64,000 bases of DNA from Novosphingobium sp. (GTDB lineage Bacteria > Pseudomonadota > Alphaproteobacteria > Sphingomonadales > Sphingomonadaceae), in the NCBI GenBank assembly GCA_017745295.1, contig JAGHZR010000009.1:61918-125917 (forward strand), written 5' to 3'. Both the position numbers and the translations under genes were made by a program. The notes under the pieces are model-generated. The model saw nothing but the letters and a program-made list of their open reading frames with translations, did not search any database and was not told where the DNA came from. Below are positions 16,952-25,777 of this stretch, piece by piece (within the stretch, counting starts at the first letter, position 1; each line of letters begins with the position of its first letter).

Positions 16952-19141
16952 ATGCACCAGCGCCGATTCCGCCGCAGCGCCGCCGTTTCGCTTGTTGCGA
17001 TCGCCTTCGCCACTCCGCTCGCCGCTGAGGCCCAGAGCGCGGCCGCTTCGGCCGGTGACAGCGCCAGCAGCACCGACATCGTCGTCACCGCGACTCGCCG
17101 CGAGGAACGCGCGGTCGACGTGCCGATCGCCGTCTCGGCGCTGAGCGGAGAAAAGCTCGCCGCGATCAATTCCAGCGGGCAGGACATCCGCTTCCTCTCG
17201 GGCCGCGTACCCAGCCTGCTGGCGGAATCCTCGTTCGGCCGCACGTTCCCGCGCTTCTACATCCGCGGTCTCGGCAATACCGACTTCTCGTCCGACGCGG
17301 CGCAGCCGGTTTCGGTGGTCTACGACAACATCGCGCTGGAAAGCCCGTTCCTGAAGGCCTTCCCCGCCTTCGACCTTGAGAACATCGAAGTGCTCAAGGG
17401 CCCGCAGGGCACGCTGTTCGGCCGCAACACGCCCGCAGGCGTCATCAAGCTGACCTCGGCCCGCCCGACCGACCACTACACCGGCCATGCCAGCGCCTCG
17501 TGGGGCACCTTCAACACGGTGAACAGCGAAGTTGCGCTGAGCGGCCCGATCACCGAGACGCTGCGTTTCCGCGTCGCCGGCAACCTCCAGCACCGCGACG
17601 ACTGGGTGAAGAACGACTACGCCCAGACCATCAACGAGCGCAGCTTCGACGGCTACGACGATCTCGCGGGGCGCGCCCTGCTCGAATACGACAACGGCCC
17701 GCTCAACATTCTCGCCAATGTCCACGTCCGCCACTTGCGCGGTTCGGCCCGCGTGTTCCGCGGCAACTCGATCAAGCCGGGCACCAACGACTTCGTGGAC
17801 GGCTTCGATGTCGAGCACACCGCGCAGAACGGGTCCAACCCGCAGCGCCTCGACGGCTGGGGCGCCAACCTCCAGGCCAGCTACGACTTCGACGGTCTCG
17901 GCACCCTGTTCTCGGTGACTGGCTGGGAGAAGGTCAACGTCTTCTCGCGCGGCGACACCGACGGCAGCTATCCCGCCGCCGTGCCGTTCTCGGTTGAGAC
18001 CGGCAGCAAGGCCCGCCCGCGCGAATTCACGCAGGAACTGCGTTTCGCTTCGGAGAAGTTCGGTGACGTCAGCTTCCAGGCCGGCGCCTATTACTTCAAC
18101 CAGAACCTCAACACCGCGGCGGTAAGCTGGGGAACCGACAATACCCGGACCAACGGCAATACCGCCCATCTCGACAACGAGACTTACGCGGTGTTCGGCT
18201 CGGTCGAATATACCCCGATCGAACAGCTGATCCTGCGCGGCGGCCTGCGCTGGTCGCATGACCGCAAGTACAGCGTCCTCAACGACGTCAACGGCGTTCA
18301 GCTCTCGGATGGCCGCGCCAAGGGTTCGAAGGTTTCGTGGGACGCCAGCGCGACCTACAAGCTGGACGACGATCACTCGCTCTATGCCCGCGCGGCATCG
18401 GGCTATCTGGGCGCCTCGCTGAAGAACGACGTCGTCGCCGGTGTCGCCACCGAGGCCAAGCCGCAGACGACCACGTCGTTCGAAGCCGGTTTCAAGGGTG
18501 AAGAGCGCGGCCTCGTCAGCTACTCGGCCGACGTGTTCTACATGAACACCCGCAATATCCAGCTGACCGCCGTCGGCGGCGCTTCGAACACCACCACGCT
18601 TATCAATGCCCGCAAGGCGATCGGCTGGGGCGTGGAGAGCGAAGTTACGCTGACCCCGGTCGACGGCCTCGTGCTGACGGCGGGCGGCAGCTACAACTTC
18701 ACCAAGCTCAAGGACCGCAACCTGGCGGTTGCGCCCTGCTCGGGCGGTTGCACCGTGCTCGATCCGATCGTGGCGGGAACCTCGTTCGTCTCGATCGACG
18801 GCAATCGCCTGCCGCAGGCGCCGCGCTGGATCGCCAACTGGACGGCGGGCTACACCTACCTCGTGTCCGAGAACCAGGAAGTCTTCGCCTACACCGACTG
18901 GGCCTATCGCAGCTCGGTGAACCTGTTCCTCTACGATTCGATCGAATTCACCGGCAAGCCGTCGCTCGAAGGCGGCCTGCGGGCCGGCTGGCGCGACAAC
19001 AAGGTGGGTGTGGAAGTGGCGGCTTTCGCCCGCAACATCACCAACCAGATCCGCATTGTCGGCGCGATCGACTTCAACAACCTGACCAGCATGGTCAACG
19101 AGCCGCGCATCATCGGCGGCGAAGTGAAGTTTCACTTCTGA
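16952..19141 (+). CDS. TonB-dependent outer membrane receptor
   Basis: 729 residues. The signal peptide ends near AEAQS. TonB box region TDIVVTATRRE (about 47-57), plug domain with IRGLGNTDF and the conserved LKGPQGTLFGRNTPAG, and a 22-strand barrel ending in a C-terminal Phe (GGEVKFHF). The style is that of the large sphingomonad receptor set for plant-derived or aromatic compounds. There is no Fur box upstream, so the ligand is probably not iron-related. It is a single gene with a terminator directly after it. Confidence 0.93.
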   Translation: MHQRRFRRSAAVSLVAIAFATPLAAEAQSAAASAGDSASSTDIVVTATRREERAVDVPIAVSALSGEKLAAINSSGQDIRFLSGRVPSLLAESSFGRTFPRFYIRGLGNTDFSSDAAQPVSVVYDNIALESPFLKAFPAFDLENIEVLKGPQGTLFGRNTPAGVIKLTSARPTDHYTGHASASWGTFNTVNSEVALSGPITETLRFRVAGNLQHRDDWVKNDYAQTINERSFDGYDDLAGRALLEYDNGPLNILANVHVRHLRGSARVFRGNSIKPGTNDFVDGFDVEHTAQNGSNPQRLDGWGANLQASYDFDGLGTLFSVTGWEKVNVFSRGDTDGSYPAAVPFSVETGSKARPREFTQELRFASEKFGDVSFQAGAYYFNQNLNTAAVSWGTDNTRTNGNTAHLDNETYAVFGSVEYTPIEQLILRGGLRWSHDRKYSVLNDVNGVQLSDGRAKGSKVSWDASATYKLDDDHSLYARAASGYLGASLKNDVVAGVATEAKPQTTTSFEAGFKGEERGLVSYSADVFYMNTRNIQLTAVGGASNTTTLINARKAIGWGVESEVTLTPVDGLVLTAGGSYNFTKLKDRNLAVAPCSGGCTVLDPIVAGTSFVSIDGNRLPQAPRWIANWTAGYTYLVSENQEVFAYTDWAYRSSVNLFLYDSIEFTGKPSLEGGLRAGWRDNKVGVEVAAFARNITNQIRIVGAIDFNNLTSMVNEPRIIGGEVKFHF

Positions 19142-19151
19142 TCAGCGCTTT

Positions 19152-19200
19152 CCCCGGTCCGGCTTTCGGAAGTCGGACCGGGGAGGCCGATCCCTTTTTC
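19152..19200 (+). terminator. Rho-independent terminator after the TonB receptor
   Basis: Perfect 10-bp GC stem (CCCCGGTCCG 19152-19161 with 19174-19183), 12-base loop, then a short spacer and CCCTTTTTC. It lies 10 bases after the stop. Confidence 0.75.
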
Positions 19201-19278
19201 GTCATTGCGAGCGTAGCGAAGCAATCCAGAGCGGCTTGAGACCGACTCTGGATTGCTTCGCTACGCTCGCAATGACGA
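19199..19278. repeat. Long perfect inverted repeat (REP-like, family A)
   Basis: Two 33-base arms (19199-19231 and 19246-19278) are exact reverse complements around a 14-base loop. The arm begins TCGTCATTGCGAGCG and ends CAATCCAGAG. Elements opening CATTGCGAGCG are known dispersed palindromes in alphaproteobacteria. It lies between convergent genes (the TonB receptor and the sortase), a usual place for REP-type elements. Confidence 0.85.
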
Positions 19279-19301
19279 GGTTGGGTGTAGTGATGCGGTC
19301 G

Positions 19302-19922
19302 TCACTGCGTGACCGCTTCGGCATGGACGACGTAGCGCCACGGCCCGCGCCGGATCGTGTCGAACGGGAAGCAGGTCACCAGATCGAGCCGCTCGCCCAC
19401 CGGGGCATCGGCCACCGCATAGCCATTCCACCGCACCACTTCCATGCCGGTCACCCGGTAGCTGCGTTCCACGCCCTCGCGGGTCTGGAGGAACAGCAGG
19501 TCGCCCTTCTTCAAATCGCGCAGGAAGCGGAAATGGGTATCGCGGTGGGCCGCGATCACGGCGGTTCCGGACTGGCCAAGCCGTGCCCCGCCGGGCAGGA
19601 GCGTGGGGCCGAAAGCCAGCGCCTGACCTGAACCGCTGTCCAGCACCACACTCGAAGTCCCGAGGCCCGGAACCACCAGACGGGCCAGCGGGGTCATGTC
19701 GGCCCAGGGCCAGGGCTTGCGGGGGGCATGGTCGATGCGGCTGCGGTCGAAAGCACGCTCCAGCAGGACTTGCGCGACTGCCGCCTTGGCGGGGATGTAG
19801 AGCCCGCGTGCGATCTCCGCCGCGCCGGAGAAGCACAAGGCCAGAGCCAGCAGCGTAAGGAGGCCGCGCTTCTGCGCGACCTCCCGGATGCGGAGCGGCA
19901 TCCGCAGGGCCGCCGCGTTCAT
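19302..19922 (-). CDS. Class GN-type sortase
   Basis: 206 residues with an N-terminal membrane anchor (about 18-36). Sortase catalytic residues are His in AAHRDTH (126/130), Cys184 in LVTCFPFD, and Arg in RRGPWRY (191-196). Gram-negative sortases of this type occur as single-substrate pairs. It starts inside the end of its substrate gene (4-base ATGA overlap at 19919-19922), and the substrate carries an LPQTA sorting signal, so the pair is self-contained. It acts on the periplasmic side of the inner membrane. Confidence 0.9.
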   Translation of the reverse strand: MNAAALRMPLRIREVAQKRGLLTLLALALCFSGAAEIARGLYIPAKAAVAQVLLERAFDRSRIDHAPRKPWPWADMTPLARLVVPGLGTSSVVLDSGSGQALAFGPTLLPGGARLGQSGTAVIAAHRDTHFRFLRDLKKGDLLFLQTREGVERSYRVTGMEVVRWNGYAVADAPVGERLDLVTCFPFDTIRRGPWRYVVHAEAVTQ

Positions 19923-22096
19923 GCCGCCCTCCGGCGCAGGACCAGCGCGAGGCCGGTCATGCCCGCCAGCAGCAGGGCCAGACCCTTGCCGACGAGGCCG
20001 AGGAAGCCGGTGGCGGTCTGCGGCAGTTCCAGCGCCTGGGCCTGCATGGCGGCAAGGTCGCCGGAGCCGTCCTTCGGTGCCTGCTGGACGGCATCCTGGC
20101 CGAACAGTGTGTCGAAATCCCAACCGGCGGGCAGGTTGATCGGTAGTTCCTCGCGCGTCAGTCGCGCGCCTGCCGGGCGGGAGGGCGTCTCGTCCACCGC
20201 GACGAGGCTGGTGCGGCTGGTGACGATGCCGCTCTCCATGCCGATCCGCTCGACTTCGGCATCGGCGCGGTCGTCCTCCAGCTTGCCGAGCGCGCGGTCG
20301 GCCTCGACATCGGTGATCTTGCGGTGCGCCCAGAGCTTCTCGATGGCCGGGCTGGGGAGGGCGGAGGCCAGATCGACCCGGCGCTCCCACGGCTTGTTGC
20401 CGATCCTGCCGCTGACGGTCAGCGTGCCCGCCAGCTTGTCGCTGCGGCCGACCAGCACCAGCGGGCGCCCGGCGTAGACATCGGGCAGGCGCGAAGGCGT
20501 CAGGTCGAGCGAGCCGCCCTCCACCCGCACCGAGAGATCGCGCACCGCCGGATGACTGAGCACGTCGAGCAGCGGCATCATCTTCGCCGCGACTTCACCC
20601 GGCGCGCCGACATGGGTGTAGACCCCGCCGCCGAGGGTGGACATCCGCTCCATCAGGAAGTCGTTCGGCGCGGAGCCGATGCCGACCATGAAGACATGGC
20701 TGCGTCCTCCATCTTCACCGATCGCGGCCATCATCTCGCGCTCGTTGGAGATTTCGCCATCGGTCAGGAACACGATCTGGCGCAGGATATCGGGATTATC
20801 GCCGCCGCCGGTTCCGGCATCTTCCAGCGCGGACTTGAGCGCGGGCAGCATCTCGGTGCCGCCCTGGGCCTCCAGCGATTCCGCGAAGCGGGTGGCCAGC
20901 GCCACCTGGTCCGGCGTGGCGGCGACGCTGTGCTCGAACAGGCGGGTCATCGTGTCGTCGAAGCGGATCACGTTGAAGTGGTCCTGCGGGCGCAGGGTGC
21001 CGAGCGCGTGGATCAGGCTGGCCTTGGCCTCATCCATCGAATCCCCGCCCATCGAGCCGCTGTTGTCGATCACGAAGACCATCTCGCGCGGGGGGCGGGG
21101 CAGGCCGTCGAGATTGGCGGGCGGGGCGATGGAGGCCATCACGTAGTCGCCCTTGGCGGTCTTCTGGGCGAAGAGGCCGAGCGTCGGATCGGCCGAGGCC
21201 GAGCGCCATTCGAGCACGAAGTCGCGGTTGGCGGGGACGGTTTTATCGGCGAGGCTGACGGTGCGGTCGTCGGTCGCGCCGGACACGTTGATCTTGTGGT
21301 AGCGGCTGACGAGGTTGGCGACATCGAAGCCGGGCGCGAGGTGGACCGCGATCGACGTCGGGTTGAGGCCGCTTCCGAGCCTGGGATCGAGCACCGGCGC
21401 GGCGGTAACGGCATTGGCGTCTTCCACGGCGGCGGCGGACGTCAGGGTATGGGGCGGCGTATAGCGCGGGCCGACGACCAGCGGCAGGCGCAGCGAGAAG
21501 GTGCCGTTCGCCTGCGCGACCGGCGCCTGGTATTCGATCGAGATCAGCACCGTCTCGCCGGGGCCGACATTGGCCACCGACGTGCTGAACATGTTGGGCC
21601 GCTGCTGTTCGACGAGGCCTGCCTTGCGGCCGCTGGCCTTGGCGGCCTCGTAAGTCTGGCGAGCCTTTTCGCGCGGCTGGATATGGCCGACGATCACGCG
21701 CTGGCCGACGACCATCTTCAGCGAGTCCACCGCGCCGTCCTGTGGCAGGGGGTAGAGATAGCTCGCCTCCATCCACTTGTCGGAGGTGTTGCGGAAGGCC
21801 TGCGTGACGCGCACCCGCGCGACCTGTCCGGTCACGGTGACGTCCATGTCGGTGCCGAGGCGCACGGCGGGAAGGCTCTTGGCGATACCCTGTCCGCGTA
21901 GCATCAGCGTGCCTGCTGCCGGACCGTCATCCGAGGCGGCATCCTCCGATGCGGTTTCGTCGGCGACGGCGGCCGTGGCGTGGACGGCGATGGCGACGGG
22001 CGCGCCCAGCGCCAGCACGATGGCGGGGATGAAGGCGCCGCGCAGCAGGGGCGGGCGGAAAGCGGGGGAAAGCGGCATGGCGAGGCTCCAGTTCAA
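19919..22096 (-). CDS. Sortase substrate: VIT and von Willebrand A domain surface protein
   Basis: 725 residues. A signal peptide, a VIT domain (about 70-200), a vWA domain with MIDAS motif DNSGSMGGDS near 342, a C-terminal beta region, then the sorting signal LPQTATG at 691-697, a hydrophobic helix and RRRAA. This is the marine proteobacterial sortase target type, related to inter-alpha-trypsin inhibitor heavy chains. It is probably processed by the sortase encoded directly downstream. The acceptor in a Gram-negative envelope is not known. Confidence 0.91.
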   Translation of the reverse strand: MNWSLAMPLSPAFRPPLLRGAFIPAIVLALGAPVAIAVHATAAVADETASEDAASDDGPAAGTLMLRGQGIAKSLPAVRLGTDMDVTVTGQVARVRVTQAFRNTSDKWMEASYLYPLPQDGAVDSLKMVVGQRVIVGHIQPREKARQTYEAAKASGRKAGLVEQQRPNMFSTSVANVGPGETVLISIEYQAPVAQANGTFSLRLPLVVGPRYTPPHTLTSAAAVEDANAVTAAPVLDPRLGSGLNPTSIAVHLAPGFDVANLVSRYHKINVSGATDDRTVSLADKTVPANRDFVLEWRSASADPTLGLFAQKTAKGDYVMASIAPPANLDGLPRPPREMVFVIDNSGSMGGDSMDEAKASLIHALGTLRPQDHFNVIRFDDTMTRLFEHSVAATPDQVALATRFAESLEAQGGTEMLPALKSALEDAGTGGGDNPDILRQIVFLTDGEISNEREMMAAIGEDGGRSHVFMVGIGSAPNDFLMERMSTLGGGVYTHVGAPGEVAAKMMPLLDVLSHPAVRDLSVRVEGGSLDLTPSRLPDVYAGRPLVLVGRSDKLAGTLTVSGRIGNKPWERRVDLASALPSPAIEKLWAHRKITDVEADRALGKLEDDRADAEVERIGMESGIVTSRTSLVAVDETPSRPAGARLTREELPINLPAGWDFDTLFGQDAVQQAPKDGSGDLAAMQAQALELPQTATGFLGLVGKGLALLLAGMTGLALVLRRRAA

Positions 22097-22167
22097 TCGG
22101 GAGCCTTTCCTCTATGCCCATGGCGTACCGCACAGCCACGAGCAGTCCTGGCCGGTTTTCGCCATGC

Positions 22168-22224
22168 TTGTGCGCAAATGCGCGGGCCTACGAAGCTATT
22201 GACGAAATGTGCGCATTTGTGCGG
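22168..22224. promoter_or_regulatory. Two inverted operator-like copies in a divergent promoter
   Basis: TGTGCGCAAATGCGC (22169-22183) and GCGCATTTGTGCGG (22211-22224) are near-exact inverted copies, about 41 bases apart. TTGACG at 22199-22204 lies between them and could be a -35 box. They lie between the vWA gene (start 22096) and the XRE regulator (start 22237). They are probable sites for the XRE protein, acting on itself and possibly on the sortase operon. Confidence 0.45.
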
Positions 22225-22236
22225 AAAGAGGCGGTG

Positions 22237-23016
22237 ATGACATTGCCCCAGACCGACCCGACCCATTCCGAAGCGCTTTCGCCCGAAGGCGCCGAAACCG
22301 CGCGCCTCGTGCGCGAGGAGATCGCCCGCCGCCGCATCTCGCGTCAGGCGCTGGCGGACATGGCGCGGATCAGCCTTTCGACGCTGGAAAAGGCGCTGGC
22401 GGGCAAGCGCTCCTTCACGCTGGCGACCTTGCTGCGCATCGAGGAGGCATTGGGCGTCAATCTGCGCACGAACGGCGGCGCGCCCGCTGCCACCGCGACC
22501 GCAGGCGATATCGCGCCCGATACGATGGGCGCCTATGCCCGCGCGGCGGTGACGTGGATGGAAGGTCGCTATCTGACCCTGCGCCCCAGCTTCGGTACGC
22601 CGGGGGGCCTCTTCGCCTACCTCACCACGATCCGCTGGGTGCCGGAGAAGGCCTGCCTCGGATTCGCGGAATCCGGCCGCTCGGATTCCCGCTTCGAGCA
22701 GGCGGGGCACGTTTCCATGCCGAACCTGTCAGGGCACATCTATCTGGTGACGAACGAACAGGGCCAGTACCGCCTCGCCATCCTCTCGCGGCCGACCATC
22801 GACGGGCAGCTTTTCGGCATTCTCACGACGCTGGAAGTCGGCAGCGGATCGCAACTCGTACCCGCCGCGGCACCGGTCGCCCTGCGCAAGCTGGCGGAAG
22901 GGGAGGAAGCGCCGCTCGGCCTCGTCACGGCGGACATGCCGCATTTCGAGACGTACCGAGAGATGCTCGCCCGTTCGACCGGGGCCGACTTCGCCCGGCT
23001 GCATCTTCCCTGTTGA
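22237..23016 (+). CDS. XRE-family transcriptional regulator with C-terminal sensor-like domain
   Basis: 259 residues. Helix-turn-helix at about 18-72 (ISRQALADMARISLSTLEKALAGKRSFTLATLL), followed by a 180-residue domain (MEGRYLTLRPSFG ... IYLVTNEQGQYRLAILSRPT) that is not a common cupin or peptidase, probably ligand-binding. The ATG at 22237 has GGAAAGAGG upstream; the open frame extends 41 codons further upstream. It is divergent from the sortase substrate gene, with paired operator-like sites between them. Confidence 0.85.
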   Translation: MTLPQTDPTHSEALSPEGAETARLVREEIARRRISRQALADMARISLSTLEKALAGKRSFTLATLLRIEEALGVNLRTNGGAPAATATAGDIAPDTMGAYARAAVTWMEGRYLTLRPSFGTPGGLFAYLTTIRWVPEKACLGFAESGRSDSRFEQAGHVSMPNLSGHIYLVTNEQGQYRLAILSRPTIDGQLFGILTTLEVGSGSQLVPAAAPVALRKLAEGEEAPLGLVTADMPHFETYREMLARSTGADFARLHLPC

Positions 23017-23023
23017 AGACGGC

Positions 23024-24490
23024 TCAGCGCCAGAAGCGCTTGGCGTCCACGAAGTTTTCGTAGGCTTCGGCGGCATGGTCGAGCAGCTTCGCCTTGTGCG
23101 CCTTTCCGAACAGGTCCGCCGCTTCCGGCATGTCGAGCAGGTCCAGTTCGGCCAGCAACCGGGGCGCCCCGGCAAGATCGTTGAGCGCGCCGAGCCGGTC
23201 CTGTAACTCTTCCAGCGCCGCGACGAAACGTTTGCGCCGTCGTTTTTCGCGCTTCTCCGGGAAGAGCGCGGCGAAGAAATCCACGGCATAGCGCAGCTTC
23301 TTCGCCGTCTTGCGGACCTCGTGCCGGTCGTGGTCGTCGAGCTTTTCGAGCTTGCGCCCGCTCTTCTTGACCTTGCGGCGGAAGCGGTCGAGCACGCCGG
23401 CGGCGAATTCGCGGGCCGGAATCTCGCGGATCTCGCGGTTGTCCGCGTCCGAGCGCCAGCCTCCGGTCGCGGTCCATTCCGCGATACGGAGCATCAGCAG
23501 ACGGGTGCGGTGCGAATCCAGCGCCTCGATGGCCGCTTCATAGGCGCGATCCTGCGCGGCGAAGAGGCGGTCGCGCAGCACTCCCGGTGCTGCCCGCCCG
23601 ATCAGCACGTCGAGCTCGCGAGCCTGTCCGAGCCGTCCGGCGAGCCAGCGCAGTTCCCCGTTGAGCGCCTTGCGCGTGCCTTCGTCCAGCATGGGCTTGA
23701 ACAGGGTCATGGCGGAGCGCAGGCGCCGGATGGCGACGCGGACCTGATGCAGCGCCGCGCCGTCGCGATTGTCGAGGACGAGCGGTTCGTTGCGCCGGAA
23801 ATGGTGGAGACAGTCCGCCGCGATCGCCTGAAACGCCTCGGCTGCGGTCATCTTGCTATCGAGCGCGATGCGGTGGGCCTTGGAGGCTGACGCAATCGGA
23901 GCGAGCAGGCGGTAGCCGCGCTCCGCCTTGCTGGCGATGCCGAGACGCACCGGCACGATCTCGGCGATGCGGTGGGCGAGGGCAAAGAGGGCCGAGGCGT
24001 CTCCATGCTTCAGTTCCAGTTCGATCTCGCAGAACGCAATCTCGCGTTCCGACGCGGCGATCCGGCTGCGGTCGAGGGTGATCTCGATCCCCTCGTGGAG
24101 CCAGACAAGGCGCGTGTTCTCCACCGTGAAGACCGGCGCTATGTCGCCCGGCGTGTCGCCCAGCAGGGCCGGGATCGGCGTCGTGTGGTCGATCACCGGG
24201 GTGTCGTCTGTAACCGGGCGCTCCCATTCCGGGCGGATGAAGAGACCTGCGGCTTGGCCGTCCACCTTGACGGTCTGCACGCGCCGGACGGCGTCTCCTT
24301 CGCCTGCCTTGCGGATGCGCAGCGAGAAACCGGCCTCCGACAGGGCGCGGCCCGGCGTATCGAAATAGATGGCATGCTGGCGGATCATACGCGGTTCGCC
24401 CGGGAACAATCCGGCAGCTTCAAGCCGGTCGGCGTCCTCGTGCGCGAGGTCCAGCTTCAGTTCGGCTTCCTGATCGGCACTTGCCGTCAT
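23024..24490 (-). CDS. CYTH-CHAD domain protein (triphosphate tunnel family)
   Basis: 488 residues. An N-terminal CYTH domain (about 1-200) has the EAELKL signature and charged tunnel residues (EWERP, EIELELKHGD). A C-terminal CHAD domain (about 215-488) is helical and rich in conserved His/Arg (LHQVRVAIRRLRSAMTLFKP, HEVRKTAKKLRYAVDFF). The family hydrolyses inorganic tripolyphosphate (ygiF type) and CHAD binds polyphosphate. ATG 24490 was preferred over TTG 24520 because GGAG lies upstream and the CYTH signature then starts near residue 8. It is convergent with the XRE gene. Confidence 0.9.
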   Translation of the reverse strand: MTASADQEAELKLDLAHEDADRLEAAGLFPGEPRMIRQHAIYFDTPGRALSEAGFSLRIRKAGEGDAVRRVQTVKVDGQAAGLFIRPEWERPVTDDTPVIDHTTPIPALLGDTPGDIAPVFTVENTRLVWLHEGIEITLDRSRIAASEREIAFCEIELELKHGDASALFALAHRIAEIVPVRLGIASKAERGYRLLAPIASASKAHRIALDSKMTAAEAFQAIAADCLHHFRRNEPLVLDNRDGAALHQVRVAIRRLRSAMTLFKPMLDEGTRKALNGELRWLAGRLGQARELDVLIGRAAPGVLRDRLFAAQDRAYEAAIEALDSHRTRLLMLRIAEWTATGGWRSDADNREIREIPAREFAAGVLDRFRRKVKKSGRKLEKLDDHDRHEVRKTAKKLRYAVDFFAALFPEKREKRRRKRFVAALEELQDRLGALNDLAGAPRLLAELDLLDMPEAADLFGKAHKAKLLDHAAEAYENFVDAKRFWR

Positions 24491-24641
24491 CTCGATATCT
24501 ACTCCGGTGCAAGACTGCAAACACGCCGCGCTGCGATTTGTTCGCGAAGGATAATTCGTCCGCGGTCGTTGTGCACGAGAGGAATGACCGGGGCGCTACA
24601 AAAGGCGGCGAAAGTTTGCCGCTTTACAGCACCCCTAATTG

Positions 24642-24658
24642 CGGATAAAAAATATCCG
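24642..24658. promoter_or_regulatory. Rrf2-type operator candidate before the AhpD-like gene
   Basis: Perfect dyad CGGATA-N5-TATCCG, 32 bases before the start codon of the AhpD-like gene. A matching dyad with the same 5-base spacer (AGGATA-N5-TGTCCA) lies before the Rrf2 gene at 25725-25741. Confidence 0.6.
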
Positions 24659-24689
24659 TATTAAGAGTCGATAATGAGGACGAAGCGAA

Positions 24690-25169
24690 ATGACCCAGCG
24701 TATCGATTATGCGAAGCAGTCCCCCGAACTGGTCCGCAAGATGAACGAGCTTTCCATGGCCGTGAAGAACAGCGCGATCGAGCAGAGCACGCTCACGCTG
24801 GTCGATATCCGGTCCTCGCAGATCAACGGCTGCGCCTTCTGTCTCGACATGCACGTCAAGGAGGCGAAGATTCACGGCGAGCGCGAACTGCGCGTCCACC
24901 ACGTCGCGATCTGGCAGGAATCCGGACTGTTCAGCCCCCGCGAGCGCGCGGCTCTGGCCTGGACCGAGGCCTTGACGACGCTGGCACCCGGCGGCGTGCC
25001 CGACCAGATCTACGCCCGCGTCCGCGAGGAGTTCTCGGAAAAGGAACTGGTCGACCTGACTTTCGCGGTGATGACGATCAATGCCTGGAACCGTCTGTCC
25101 ATCTCGTTTCAGGCGGTGCCGGGTTCTGCGGACAAGCTCTATGGTCTCGAAAAGGCCGGGCTAGCCTGA
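24690..25169 (+). CDS. Carboxymuconolactone decarboxylase/AhpD-family protein
   Basis: 159 residues with the AhpD-type active site CAFCLDMH (redox Cys pair and His) at about 51-58. Family members are alkylhydroperoxidase-like reductases. It is convergent with an Rrf2 regulator and carries a dyad shared with it, so it is probably induced by redox or nitrosative stress sensed by the Rrf2 protein. A GACGAAG ribosome site is weak. Confidence 0.9.
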   Translation: MTQRIDYAKQSPELVRKMNELSMAVKNSAIEQSTLTLVDIRSSQINGCAFCLDMHVKEAKIHGERELRVHHVAIWQESGLFSPRERAALAWTEALTTLAPGGVPDQIYARVREEFSEKELVDLTFAVMTINAWNRLSISFQAVPGSADKLYGLEKAGLA

Positions 25170-25187
25170 ACCCACGGCGATGACGAA

Positions 25188-25217
25188 AAAGGGCGGCTCC
25201 GCAAGGAGCCGCCCTTT
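25188..25217. terminator. Bidirectional terminator
   Basis: Perfect 13-bp stem (AAAGGGCGGCTCC 25188-25200 with 25205-25217), 4-base GCAA loop, A-run before and T-run after, so it can serve both the AhpD-like gene and the convergent Rrf2 gene, whose stop codon it touches. Confidence 0.88.
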
Positions 25218-25705
25218 CAGCCTGCGCGCTCCAGAAGCCAGTCGAAACTGCGCTTCAACATGTCCGGCGCGAGGTCTTCCGCAAGCATGTCCTGAAGATC
25301 GGCGAGCGTGACTTCCGCCAGCGACCGGCGCCAGGCTTCATCGGCCCGCCACATGATCCGGGCGACCGCGCAGGGCCTGTCGTCACAGGCGTTCGCCGGG
25401 CGGCAGGGGTTGTTGGCGCGGATTTCGCTGCACTGGAATGTCGACTTGCGCCCCTCCACGGCCTCGACGATGTCCAGGAACGTGATCTGTCCGACCTCGC
25501 GGGCCAGCCGGTAGCCGCCGCTCGGTCCCAGCGTCGTGAGCACCAGTCCCGCTTTGGAGAGGCCCTGAAGCGCCTTGCCCAGATATTCCTTGGGCACACC
25601 GTGGAACTCGGACAGGCTGCGCGTCGAAAGATAGCGCCCTTCCGGCAAGGAACTCATCAACGAGCAGCAGTGCAGCGCCCATTCGACCTGGTTCCTGAAC
25701 TTCAT
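25217..25705 (-). CDS. Rrf2-family transcriptional regulator
   Basis: 162 residues. Winged helix at about 1-80 (FRNQVEWALHCCSLM ... GGYRLAREVGQITFLDIVEAVEG). Four Cys follow in the pattern C-x8-C-x5-C-x4-C (FQCSEIRANNPCRPANACDDRPC region), which suggests an iron-sulfur or thiol sensor as in NsrR, IscR and CymR. The ATG at 25705 is the family start; the frame opens 20 codons upstream. An operator-like dyad lies 20 bases upstream, pointing to autoregulation. Confidence 0.9.
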   Translation of the reverse strand: MKFRNQVEWALHCCSLMSSLPEGRYLSTRSLSEFHGVPKEYLGKALQGLSKAGLVLTTLGPSGGYRLAREVGQITFLDIVEAVEGRKSTFQCSEIRANNPCRPANACDDRPCAVARIMWRADEAWRRSLAEVTLADLQDMLAEDLAPDMLKRSFDWLLERAG

Positions 25706-25724
25706 GCGTGGGGCGCGCCAATCA

Positions 25725-25741
25725 TGGACATTCCATATCCT
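25725..25741 (-). promoter_or_regulatory. Second Rrf2-type dyad, before the Rrf2 gene
   Basis: On the minus strand AGGATA-N5-TGTCCA, one base from symmetry, with the same spacing as the site at 24642-24658. It is flanked by an outer 8-bp inverted repeat (CGCCAATC / GATTGGCG), so the whole 35-base region is nearly symmetrical. Confidence 0.55.
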
Positions 25742-25777
25742 AGATTGGCGCAGCCCCTTCGGCAACGGTGAAAGCGC

